Source: Gammaproteobacteria bacterium (GTDB lineage Bacteria; Pseudomonadota; Gammaproteobacteria; Nevskiales; Nevskiaceae). Taken from it: a DNA stretch of 64,000 bases. The stretch spans positions 32,290 through 96,289 of the forward strand of contig JAPLSB010000014.1 of the NCBI GenBank assembly GCA_026398875.1, given 5' to 3'. Positions 9,418 through 17,647 of this stretch are shown here, in pieces. A program made the position numbers and the translations under genes. The stretch's first letter is position 1; every line of letters begins with the position of its first letter. The notes beneath the pieces are model-generated. The model worked only from the letters and a program-made list of their open reading frames with translations. It searched no databases and was not told the DNA's origin.

Positions 9418-10064
9418 TGGCCGCCACTCGTGTGTTCCTGATCGACGATCACCACGTGCTGCGTCAGGGCATCGCCCGGATGCTCGACCAGGAAAGCGAT
9501 ATCACCGTCGTCGGCCAGGCCGGTGATGCGCAAAGCGGCATCCGCAGCATGGAAGCGCTGCAGCCGTATCCGGAAGTGGTGGTCATCGATCTGAAGATGC
9601 CGGGCCAGAGCGGCATGAGCGCGATCGGCGAAATCATCGCCGCGCATCCGGACACCCGGATCATCGTCTTCACCATGTACGACAACCCCGGCTATGTCTG
9701 GAGCACGATGAATGCCGGCGCTCGCGGCTACCTGCTGAAGAGCGCGTCGAGCGGCGATCTGCTGCGCGCGGTGCGTTCGGTCGCCAGTGGCGGCGGCTAC
9801 CTGCAGGCCGAGATCACCATGCCGCTGCTCAAGCGCCTGGTGCAGGACGCGCGCAGCGCCGAAGACCGCGGCGCGTTGTCGGTGCGCGAGATGCAGATTC
9901 TCGAAGCGCTTGCCGACGGCCTGAGCAACAAGATGATCGCCCGGACGCTGAACATCACCGAGGAAACGGTGAAGTCGCACCTGAAGAAGATCTACGAAAA
10001 GCTCGGCGCCGCCGACCGCGCCCATGCCGTCGCGATCGCGCTGCGCCAGCAGCTGATCGGCTGA
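9417..10064 (+). CDS. NarL/FixJ-family response regulator
   Basis: The protein has 215 residues from ATG 9417, which overlaps the kinase stop as TGATG; GTG 9414 is an alternative. The receiver domain carries the acidic pocket DDHH, the phospho-acceptor Asp in VVIDLKMPG and the conserved Lys in LLKSASS. The C-terminal LuxR-type helix-turn-helix is LSVREMQILEALADGLSNK followed by TLNITEETVKSHLKKI. It is the cognate partner of the upstream kinase. The conserved motif found before the amidohydrolase and acyl-CoA dehydrogenase operons flanks this pair and is a plausible target. Confidence 0.92.
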   Translation: MAATRVFLIDDHHVLRQGIARMLDQESDITVVGQAGDAQSGIRSMEALQPYPEVVVIDLKMPGQSGMSAIGEIIAAHPDTRIIVFTMYDNPGYVWSTMNAGARGYLLKSASSGDLLRAVRSVASGGGYLQAEITMPLLKRLVQDARSAEDRGALSVREMQILEALADGLSNKMIARTLNITEETVKSHLKKIYEKLGAADRAHAVAIALRQQLIG

Positions 10065-10082
10065 GACCGCCGCCACGCGGCT

Positions 10083-10128
10083 CCCCCGAATGGGTCGCCG
10101 CCGATACCGGATCGCGTGATTCCCGCTG
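10083..10128 (+). promoter_or_regulatory. Conserved upstream motif, copy 2 (shared with 5222-5267)
   Basis: CCCCCGAATGGGTCG, 14 unconserved bases, then TCGCGTGAT and TCCCGCTG. Block identity and spacing equal those of the copy before the amidohydrolase operon. It ends 47 bases before GTG 10176 of the first acyl-CoA dehydrogenase gene, immediately after the response-regulator gene. Confidence 0.6.
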
Positions 10129-10175
10129 AGCTGCCCGAGCCGAACAATGGCTCAGGTTCGCAACGGGAGCACAGG

Positions 10176-11447
10176 GTGTCCGGATCGATGGCAGCGACAC
10201 TGCATGCGGCAACGCCAGCGCAGGAAGCGGAGCGCGCGGCGGTGCAGCGCGCAGCTGCGGCAGCCGGCTTCGACGCCGCACGGTTCCGCGCCGAGCTGCG
10301 CGCGTTCTGCCGCGATCAGGTGCCCGCCGACATCGGCACGCGGATGCGCCAGCACCAGTACTTCACGCGCGAGCAGCGCATCCGCTGGCAGCAGCTGCTG
10401 CAGACGCGCGGCTGGTTCGTCGGCCACTGGCCGAAGGCCCATGGCGGGCAGGGCTGGGGCCCGCTGCAGCGCTTCATCTTCGTCGAGGAACTGGAGCGCG
10501 CCGGCACGCCGTGGCTGACCCATTTCGGAACCTCGTTCCTCGGGCCGGTGCTGTGCGCGTTCGGCAACGATGCGCAGCGGGCGCGCTTTCTCGGGCCGAT
10601 CCGCGATTCCACCGAGTGGTGGTGCCAGGGCTTTTCCGAACCCGGCTCGGGCTCCGATCTGGCATCGCTGAAACTGCGCGCCGAACGCAGCGGCAGCCAT
10701 TACCGCGTCAACGGCCAGAAGACCTGGACGACGATGGCGCAGTGGGCCGACTGGATCTTCTGCCTGGTCCGCACCGAGGCCGGCGGCAAGCCGCAGCAGG
10801 GCATTTCCTTCCTGCTGATCAATCTGAAAAGCCCCGGCGTGACGGTGCGGCCGATCGACACCTTCGATGGCGGCCGGCACGTCAACGAGGTGTTCTTCGA
10901 CGACGTCGAGGTGCCGGTCGAGCATCTGGTCGGCCAGGAAGGCGATGGCTGGACGATCGCCAAGTTCATCGTCGGCCGCGAGCGGCTGCTGGTCACCGAG
11001 ATCGGCAAGGCCTGGCATCTGCTCGGCGTGCTGCATTCGCTCGCCTCAACGCGCCGCGAAGGTGCGCGCAAGTTCAGCGACACCGCTGCGTTCCGCCGCC
11101 GCGCCGCCGAACTGGAAGTGCAGTACGACAGCCTGCGCGCCACCGCCTATGCCGCAGTGCTGGAAGCCGAGGCCGGCCGCGAGCATCCGGTCGACGCCTC
11201 GCTGCTGAAGATTCGCGGCTCCGAACTGCAGCAGGCTATCCACGACGCGATCACCGACCTGCTGGCCCGCGACGGTCTGGCGTTCCAGATCGAAGGCCTT
11301 CACGACGACATCGACGGCTATCGCCACGGCGATGCCCGGCTGCCCGGCCTGCTGCACGAGCACCTGCACTGCCGCGCCGCGAGCATCTATGGCGGCAGCA
11401 ACGAGATCCAGCGCGGCATCATCGCCAAGACGGCGCTGCACGTGTGA
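10176..11447 (+). CDS. Acyl-CoA dehydrogenase, large subunit-like
   Basis: The protein has 423 residues from GTG 10176, chosen because GGGAG lies 6 bases upstream; ATG 10188 is the alternative. The standard acyl-CoA dehydrogenase layout is present: an N-terminal helical domain, then QGFSEPGSGSDLASLK, then the FAD-binding GQKTWTTMAQWADW, and a C-terminal helical domain ending YGGSNEIQRGIIAKTALHV. The usual catalytic Glu of the YEG motif is Gly here (IYGG), as in many steroid or branched-substrate FadE-type enzymes that use another Glu or pair with a second subunit. It is translationally coupled (TGATG) to a second, divergent acyl-CoA dehydrogenase, so a heteromer is likely. Confidence 0.9.
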   Translation: MSGSMAATLHAATPAQEAERAAVQRAAAAAGFDAARFRAELRAFCRDQVPADIGTRMRQHQYFTREQRIRWQQLLQTRGWFVGHWPKAHGGQGWGPLQRFIFVEELERAGTPWLTHFGTSFLGPVLCAFGNDAQRARFLGPIRDSTEWWCQGFSEPGSGSDLASLKLRAERSGSHYRVNGQKTWTTMAQWADWIFCLVRTEAGGKPQQGISFLLINLKSPGVTVRPIDTFDGGRHVNEVFFDDVEVPVEHLVGQEGDGWTIAKFIVGRERLLVTEIGKAWHLLGVLHSLASTRREGARKFSDTAAFRRRAAELEVQYDSLRATAYAAVLEAEAGREHPVDASLLKIRGSELQQAIHDAITDLLARDGLAFQIEGLHDDIDGYRHGDARLPGLLHEHLHCRAASIYGGSNEIQRGIIAKTALHV

Positions 11448-12544
11448 TGGACAACGACGCGCTGCACCTCTTCGAGGAAACCCTGGCTCGCTACAACCGC
11501 GAGCGCTACGACGCTGTGCAGTGGAGCGACTACGGCCGCCTGCCGCAGGGCCATGCGCCGGAACGTTGGGCCGAGCTGCAGGCGATGGGCTGTTTCGAGC
11601 TCCTGCAGCCGGAGGACGATGCGCGCCCCGCGCCGCTGGCCGACCTGCTGCCGCTGTACGCCGCCGCTGGCGAGGCCTTGTGGCGCGAGCCGCTGGCTAC
11701 CGTGTTCGCCGAGCCGGTCGCGGTCATCAACCAGCTGGCGGACCTGGATCAACGTCGCACGCTGCTGGACGGCCTGATCTCCGGCGAGCGGCCGCTCGGC
11801 TATGCACACCGCGAGACCGCTGACGGCGCGGCCGACGCGATTGCCACCACGGCAACGGCATCCACTGCTGCATCCGGCACCGGCTGGCGGCTCAGCGGCG
11901 ACAAGGCGATGGTCATCGGTGCCGATGTCTGCGCTGGCTTTCTGGTGTCGGCGATCGATGCCGCGCGCGGCGCGCCGGCGATGTTTCTGGTCGACGCTGC
12001 CGCACCCGGCCTGCAGCTGCAGCGCTATCGCTGCATCGATGACGGCATCGCCGCCGATCTGCGCTTCGATCAAGTCCCGGCGCAGCGGCTCTGCGACGGC
12101 GCAGCCGCAGTCGCGGCTGCGAATGCGCGCGGCACGATCCTCGCGGCGGCCGAAGCGCTGGGGATCATGCGTGGTGCCAATCGCGACAGCACCGAATACC
12201 TGCGCGAGCGCCGCCAGTTCGGCCAGTCGCTGCTCGGCTTCCAGGCGCTGCAGCACCGGCTGGTCGAGATGCTGATGCGCCAGCGCGAATGCGAGGCGCT
12301 GGTCGCGGCGGTGGCCGAGGCCTTCGATCACGCATCGCCGACGCTGCCGCGCCAGGTGCTGGTGCTGCGCGTCGCCGTGGCGCGCGCGCTGCGCCACATC
12401 ACTCGCGAAGCCGTGCAATTGCACGGCGGCATGGGCGTGACCCAAGCCCTGCGCATCGGCCGCTACTACCGCCGCGCGCTGATGCTCGACAGCCTTCACG
12501 GCACCGCCGACCAGGCGCTCGAAGCGCTCAGCGAACACTCCTGA
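11447..12544 (+). CDS. Acyl-CoA dehydrogenase, small partner subunit-like
   Basis: The protein has 365 residues starting at ATG 11447 within the stop of the preceding gene. It is a divergent acyl-CoA dehydrogenase: the N-terminal domain and middle strand domain are poorly conserved, while the C-terminal half has RDSTEYLRERRQFGQSLLGF and QLHGGMGVTQALRIGRYYRR. The HGGMG segment again lacks a Glu at the usual catalytic position. Tandem large and small genes of this kind are known to make alpha2-beta2 enzymes in sterol and related alicyclic side-chain degradation. Application to this pair is inference. Confidence 0.85.
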   Translation: MDNDALHLFEETLARYNRERYDAVQWSDYGRLPQGHAPERWAELQAMGCFELLQPEDDARPAPLADLLPLYAAAGEALWREPLATVFAEPVAVINQLADLDQRRTLLDGLISGERPLGYAHRETADGAADAIATTATASTAASGTGWRLSGDKAMVIGADVCAGFLVSAIDAARGAPAMFLVDAAAPGLQLQRYRCIDDGIAADLRFDQVPAQRLCDGAAAVAAANARGTILAAAEALGIMRGANRDSTEYLRERRQFGQSLLGFQALQHRLVEMLMRQRECEALVAAVAEAFDHASPTLPRQVLVLRVAVARALRHITREAVQLHGGMGVTQALRIGRYYRRALMLDSLHGTADQALEALSEHS

Positions 12545-12570
12545 CCCACCCGCACGAAGACCCAACCGAC

Positions 12571-13371
12571 ATGCGTATCGAAGACCAGCCGTACCGCACC
12601 ATCAAGTTCAGCCGCGAGGGCCGCATCCTCACGGCCAGCATCAACCGGCCGGATGCGATGAACGCCGTCAACGGCGAGCTGCACGAGGAACTGTCGCGGC
12701 TGTTCCGCGACATGGCCGATGACAGCGATTCCGACGTGCTGGTGCTGACCGGCGAAGGCAAGGCCTTCTGCGCGGGTGGCGACCTCGTCTGGCTGCAGGC
12801 GGCGATCGACGATCCGGCGGTGTTCCTGAACACCGCCAGCGAAGCCAAGCGCATCCTGTTCGGCCAGCTTGATCTGGAGAAGCCGCTGATCTGCCGGCTC
12901 AATGGCGCCGCGGCCGGGCTGGGCGCGTCGATCGCGCTGTTCTGCGACGTCATCATCGCCAGCAGCAATGCCTCGATCGGCGATCCGCATGTCTCGGTCG
13001 GCTTCGTGGCCGGCGACGGCGGCGCGATCATCTGGCCGCAGCTGGTCGGCTACGCGCGCGCCAAGGAATACCTGCTGACCGGCAAGATGGCCAAGGCCGA
13101 GGAAGCCGAGCGCATTGGCCTGATCAACAAGGTGGTGGCGCCGGACGCGCTCGATGCCGCGGTCTACGGCCTGGCGCGCGAGCTGGCCGCCGGTGCGACC
13201 AAGGCGATCCGCTGGACCAAGGTGGTGACCAATCTGCCGCTGAAGGCGATCGCTCACACGATCTTTGATACCGGCCTGGCCTACGAGAACCTGTCGAACC
13301 TGACCGCCGACCATCAGGAAGGCCTCAACGCCTTCCGCGAACGGCGCAAGCCGGTGTTCACCGGCCGCTAG
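12571..13371 (+). CDS. Enoyl-CoA hydratase/isomerase family protein
   Basis: This is a crotonase-fold protein of 266 residues. The oxyanion-hole segments are AFCAGGDLVWL and NGAAAGLGASIALFCDV, and the C-terminal ERRKPVFTGR tail is typical of enoyl-CoA hydratases. In the region of the second catalytic Glu it reads GFVAGDGGAIIW, so Asp or another acid replaces the paired Glu of classical hydratases. It lies 26 bases after the acyl-CoA dehydrogenase pair and presumably acts on the enoyl-CoA they form; an isomerase or hydrolase activity is also possible. Confidence 0.88.
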   Translation: MRIEDQPYRTIKFSREGRILTASINRPDAMNAVNGELHEELSRLFRDMADDSDSDVLVLTGEGKAFCAGGDLVWLQAAIDDPAVFLNTASEAKRILFGQLDLEKPLICRLNGAAAGLGASIALFCDVIIASSNASIGDPHVSVGFVAGDGGAIIWPQLVGYARAKEYLLTGKMAKAEEAERIGLINKVVAPDALDAAVYGLARELAAGATKAIRWTKVVTNLPLKAIAHTIFDTGLAYENLSNLTADHQEGLNAFRERRKPVFTGR

Positions 13372-13382
13372 GCCGCGCCGCC

Positions 13383-14999
13383 ATGGACCGCCTCGACTGG
13401 CAACGCCTGGCTCATCAGCGCCCGCTGGCTTCGACCGGCGCGGCGGTTCCGACACTCGCCGAACTGGCGATCGCCGCTGCCCGTGACACGCCTGACGCCA
13501 TCGCTTTCATCGACGGTGACCGCCAGCTGAGCTTTGCTGCCGTGCTGGACGAGGCACGCAGCCTCGCTTCGGCACTGTGGCAGCTCGGCCTGCGGCCCGG
13601 CGATGTGCTGAGCTTCCAGCTGCCGAACTGGGCCGAGACTGCGGTGATCAATCTCGCTGCAGCGCTCGGCGGCTATGTCTGCAATCCGATCGTGCCGATC
13701 TACCGCGAGGCTGAACTGCTCGCGATCCTCGGCGATTGCCGCAGCCGCGTGCTGTTCGTGCCCGGCGTCTGGCGCGGCTTCGACTACGCCGCGATGGCGC
13801 AGCGGCTGGCGGTGCATCTGCCGGCGCTGCAGGCGGTGGTGCAGGTGCGCAGCGACGGCCCGCAGCGCTACGAGCAACTGCTTGCTGCGGGCCGCGCACA
13901 GCCGGTGTCGCTGCCGCCGGTCGCGGCCGATGCAGTAAAGCTCGTCATGTACACCTCCGGTACCACCGGCCCGGCGAAGGGCGTGCTGCACAGCCATCGC
14001 AGCCTGCCGGTGTCGGTGCTGGCGGCGGTCGGCCAGTGGGGGCTCACGCGCGGCGATGCGCTGCTGATGCCATCGCCGGTGACGCATGCCACCGGCTACA
14101 CGGTCGGCCTTGAACTGCCGTTCGCGCTGGGGCTGACGACGGTGCTGATGGCGCGCTGGAATGCCGTGGAAGCGCTGCAGCTGATCGAGCAGCACCGCAT
14201 CGCGGCGACCGTCGGCGCCACGCCGTTCCTGCAGGAGCTGCTGGCAGCGATGGACGCCACCCGGCGCACGCGCCTGCCGCTGCGAGTGTTCGTCTGCGGT
14301 GGCGCGGCGGTACCAGCGGAACTGATCCTGCGCGCCGGCAAGCGCTTCGCCGGCTATGCCTGCCGTGGCTACGGCGCCACCGAAGTTCCGTTCGTCACCT
14401 GCGGCAGGCGGCCCAGTGATCCCGAAGCGATCGGCGCCACCACCGATGGCTGCGTCAACGGCTACGAGATCCGCATCGTCGATGCCGAACAGCGTGCGCT
14501 GGCGCGCGGCTGCGAAGGCGAAGTCCAGGTCCGTGGCGGCAGCCTGTTTCTCGGCTATTCCGATCCGGACGCAACAAGGGCCGCATTCACCTCCGATGGT
14601 TACTTCTGCACCGGCGACCTCGGCGTGCTGGCCGCCGACGACACGCTGACGATCACCGGCCGCAAGAAGGATCTGATCATCCGCGGTGGCGAGAACATCT
14701 CCGCGAAGGAGATCGAGGACGTGCTGCATCAGCATCCGCTGATCCTCGAAGCGGCCGTGGTCGCGGCACCGTGCGCGCGCCTCGGCGAATGCGTGGCTGC
14801 GTTCGTGCGCACCCAGGACGGCGCGACCTTGTCGGCCGACGATGTCGTCGCCTATGTGATGCGCGCCGGTCTGGCCTGGCAGAAGTGCCCGGAGCATCTG
14901 CGCCTGGTCGACGAGCTGCCGCGCACTGCCGCCGGCAAGATCCGCAAGGACCAGCTGCGCGCGCGCATTCGTGCCGAACTGTTGGCGCCGACACCTTGA
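13383..14999 (+). CDS. Acyl-CoA synthetase (AMP-forming)
   Basis: The protein has 538 residues. The adenylate-forming signature is MYTSGTTGPAKGVLHSH, followed by ATPFLQELL, the A5-type motif YGATE, the A7 motif YFCTGDLG and the hinge/A8 region GRKKDLIIRGGENIS. The catalytic Lys is in RTAAGKIRKDQL. It activates a carboxylic acid to its CoA thioester for the dehydrogenases and hydratase encoded just upstream. It begins 11 bases after the hydratase stop. The length and motif set resemble cyclohexanecarboxylate, medium-chain and steroid-acid ligases rather than long-chain FadD; the actual acid is unknown. Confidence 0.9.
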   Translation: MDRLDWQRLAHQRPLASTGAAVPTLAELAIAAARDTPDAIAFIDGDRQLSFAAVLDEARSLASALWQLGLRPGDVLSFQLPNWAETAVINLAAALGGYVCNPIVPIYREAELLAILGDCRSRVLFVPGVWRGFDYAAMAQRLAVHLPALQAVVQVRSDGPQRYEQLLAAGRAQPVSLPPVAADAVKLVMYTSGTTGPAKGVLHSHRSLPVSVLAAVGQWGLTRGDALLMPSPVTHATGYTVGLELPFALGLTTVLMARWNAVEALQLIEQHRIAATVGATPFLQELLAAMDATRRTRLPLRVFVCGGAAVPAELILRAGKRFAGYACRGYGATEVPFVTCGRRPSDPEAIGATTDGCVNGYEIRIVDAEQRALARGCEGEVQVRGGSLFLGYSDPDATRAAFTSDGYFCTGDLGVLAADDTLTITGRKKDLIIRGGENISAKEIEDVLHQHPLILEAAVVAAPCARLGECVAAFVRTQDGATLSADDVVAYVMRAGLAWQKCPEHLRLVDELPRTAAGKIRKDQLRARIRAELLAPTP

Positions 15000-15092
15000 G
15001 CGCGCCGACGCATTCACCGGTTCGAGTGATGGCGAGCACTGCCGGCCACGCCGATGCTGGTGCCTCGAAATTCAATCTTCGGGAGCGCCGTC

Positions 15093-17606
15093 ATGAGTCA
15101 TGAAGTCACCCTCCGCTATCTCGGCGGCGTCGAAAGGCGCATGTCGGTCGGCGCCGATCAGACCATCCTCGAAGCAGCGGAGGCGAACGGCCTGCCGATC
15201 GTCAACGAATGCCAGAGCGGGGTTTGCGGCACCTGCATCGGCGCCTGCAGCTCGGGCCGCTACGAGATGGGCCGAGCCGAAGGGCTCAGCGATGTCGAGC
15301 GCGAGGCCGGCAAGCTGCTGACCTGCCAGACCACCGTGCAGTCCGACTGCGTGCTGGAACTGCAGTACCCGTTCGGCGACAACGCGGCACAGCTGCTCAG
15401 CGGCGAAGGCCGCGTGATCGCTGTCGAGCAGGTATCGCCGACCACCGCGCTGCTGCGCATCGATGCTTCCGGTCTGGGCGCTGCGATCGATTACCGGCCG
15501 GGTCAGTACGCGCAGATCCGGGTGCCCGGCAGCGATCAGTGGCGCAGCTACTCGTATGCCCATCCGCCTCGCGACGATCAGCAGCTGGAGTTCATCGTGC
15601 GCCTGCTGCCGGAAGGCGTGATGTCCGACTACCTGCGGCACGTCGCCAAGCCGGGCGATGCGGTATCTCTGCGCTGCAGCAAGGGCGGCTTCTATCTGCG
15701 GCAGGTGACGCGGCCGGTGGTGCTGGTCGCCGGCGGCACCGGCCTGTCGGCGATTCTGGCGATGGCGCAGCGGCTGGCCAGCCAGCCGCTGGATCAGCCG
15801 GTCACGCTGCTTTACGGCGTCACGCACTACGAAGACCTGTGCAAGCTCGATGAACTGCGCGCGCTCAGCGAACGGCAGCCGCGGCTGGTCGTGCACAGCA
15901 TCGTTGCCCGTCCGGATGCGCGCTGGACCGGCCCGGTCGGCGTGGTCACCGATCTGCTGAACGACATCGCGCTCAACGACGGCGATGTCGACATCTACCT
16001 GTGCGGCCCGGCGGCGATGGTCGAAGCGACGCGCGGCTGGCTGGCGCGCACCGGCCTACAGCGCGCTGGCCTGCACTACGAAAAGTTCGTCGCCAGCGGC
16101 AGCGGCCGGCGGGCACGTCAGGCGTCACCGATCGACGTCCAGACGCTGGATCTTGCCGCGATCGCCGAAGCCGGCCGCGGCACCGCCGTGGTGGTCGGCG
16201 GCAGCATTGCCGGCATCGCCACCGCGAAAGTGCTGCGCGAGCATTTCGGCAGGGTCATCGTGCTGGAAAAGGACGGCCATCACGATCGCAGCGAAGGCCG
16301 GCCCGGTGCGGCCCAGGGCTGGCATCTGCATCACCTGCTGACCGCTGGCCAGCAGGAGCTGGAGCGGATCTTCCCCGGCATCATCGACGACATGGTTCGC
16401 GAAGGCGCGTTCAAGGTCGACATGGCCGAGCAGTACCAGCTGCGCCTCGCCGGCAGCTGGAAGAAGGCCTGCAAGGGCGGCATCGAGATCGTCTGCGCCA
16501 GCCGGCCGCTGCTTGAATGGTGTGTCCGCCGCCGTCTCGATGGCGAGCCGGGAATCGACTTCCGCTACGACACCGAGATGCAGGATCTGGTCTACGACGC
16601 GGCCGGCAACCGGGTGCTTGGCGTCGTTGTCGACAGTGCCGATGGTCCGCAGGTGCTGCCGGCGGCGTTCGTCGTCGATGCCTCGGGCAAGAACACGCGC
16701 CTGCCGGAATTCCTCGAACGCATCGGCACCGGTGCACCGGCGCTGGAGCAGGACATCCTCAACTGCTTCTATTCGACGATGCGTCACCACGTGCCGCCGG
16801 AGCGGCGCTGGACCGACAAGGTGATGGTGATCTGCTACGCCTACCGGCCGAACGAGCAGACCTATGCTGCGCAGTACTACACCGACAGCAGCCGGACGAT
16901 CCTGTCGACCTCGCTGATCGAATACAACTGCTATTCGCCGCCGCGCAATGCCGCCGAGTTCCAGGCCTTCGCCAAGCGCATGCAGTCGCCGGTGGTCGCC
17001 GAGCTGATCGACGGACTGGAGCCGGCATCACCGGTCTACAACTTCCGCAGCCCGCGCATGCAGCGCTATCGCTATGAGCGGCTGCGCAAGCTGCCGAGGT
17101 CGCTGGTCGCCATCGGCGATGCCTACACCAGCACCGATCCGGTGGCTGGCCTCGGCATGACCATCACCCTGCAGGAAGTGGCGCAGCTGCGCGCGCTGCT
17201 GGGCCAGCACGCAGCGGACAGCGCGGCGCTGCCGAAGCGCTATTACCGCGCGATCAGCCGGATCGCCGACGGCGCCTGGTTCGTCATTCGCGAGCAGACG
17301 CTGCGGTTCCCGTGGGTCAAGGATGTGGAGTCGAAGCGGCCGTTCTATTTCCGGGCGCTGAACTGGTACATGGACCGGCTGGTCGAGCTGGTGCACGACG
17401 ATCTCGCGTCGTACCGGAAGTTTTTGGCCGTGATCCATCTGGTCAAGCCGCCGCTGACCTTGATGACGCCGCCGATGATCGCTCGGGTGATCGGCAAGTG
17501 GCTGCTGACTCGGCTGCAGGGCCGGCAGACGCTGATCGAGCGCAACTTCGGCAGCGCGCAGAAGCCGGACAGCGCGCCATCAACGGTGCAGCCGGCGTCG
17601 CGCTGA
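15093..17606 (+). CDS. Fused ferredoxin / ferredoxin-reductase / FAD-dependent monooxygenase
   Basis: This is a single 838-residue protein; ATG 15093 has GGGAG 7 bases upstream. Residues 1-95 are a plant-type 2Fe-2S ferredoxin with Cys40, Cys45, Cys48 and Cys78. Residues about 100-345 are an FNR-type reductase with FAD motif RSYSYAHPP, nucleotide site AGGTGLSAIL and the terminal YLCGPAAM. Residues about 360-838 are a separate FAD Rossmann oxygenase-like domain with GGSIAG near 368, LEKD, GRPGAAQGWHLHHLL, and GDAYTSTDPVAGLG near 675; its C-terminal part is rich in basic and hydrophobic residues. The layout suggests a self-sufficient NAD(P)H-driven hydroxylase or epoxidase. An epoxide hydrolase gene follows after 41 bases. 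Confidence 0.85.
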   Translation: MSHEVTLRYLGGVERRMSVGADQTILEAAEANGLPIVNECQSGVCGTCIGACSSGRYEMGRAEGLSDVEREAGKLLTCQTTVQSDCVLELQYPFGDNAAQLLSGEGRVIAVEQVSPTTALLRIDASGLGAAIDYRPGQYAQIRVPGSDQWRSYSYAHPPRDDQQLEFIVRLLPEGVMSDYLRHVAKPGDAVSLRCSKGGFYLRQVTRPVVLVAGGTGLSAILAMAQRLASQPLDQPVTLLYGVTHYEDLCKLDELRALSERQPRLVVHSIVARPDARWTGPVGVVTDLLNDIALNDGDVDIYLCGPAAMVEATRGWLARTGLQRAGLHYEKFVASGSGRRARQASPIDVQTLDLAAIAEAGRGTAVVVGGSIAGIATAKVLREHFGRVIVLEKDGHHDRSEGRPGAAQGWHLHHLLTAGQQELERIFPGIIDDMVREGAFKVDMAEQYQLRLAGSWKKACKGGIEIVCASRPLLEWCVRRRLDGEPGIDFRYDTEMQDLVYDAAGNRVLGVVVDSADGPQVLPAAFVVDASGKNTRLPEFLERIGTGAPALEQDILNCFYSTMRHHVPPERRWTDKVMVICYAYRPNEQTYAAQYYTDSSRTILSTSLIEYNCYSPPRNAAEFQAFAKRMQSPVVAELIDGLEPASPVYNFRSPRMQRYRYERLRKLPRSLVAIGDAYTSTDPVAGLGMTITLQEVAQLRALLGQHAADSAALPKRYYRAISRIADGAWFVIREQTLRFPWVKDVESKRPFYFRALNWYMDRLVELVHDDLASYRKFLAVIHLVKPPLTLMTPPMIARVIGKWLLTRLQGRQTLIERNFGSAQKPDSAPSTVQPASR

Positions 17607-17647
17607 CGCTGTCGCATCGACCACCCCCATCACCGCAGGAGCAAGGC

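Noticed and set aside
11387..12565. A long minus-strand frame opposite the second acyl-CoA dehydrogenase
   Set aside because: Gln/Arg/Ala-rich translation typical of an antisense shadow, with no recognisable domain.
13368..15017. A 549-residue minus-strand frame opposite the acyl-CoA ligase
   Set aside because: The plus-strand frame has all adenylate-forming motifs; the antisense frame has none.
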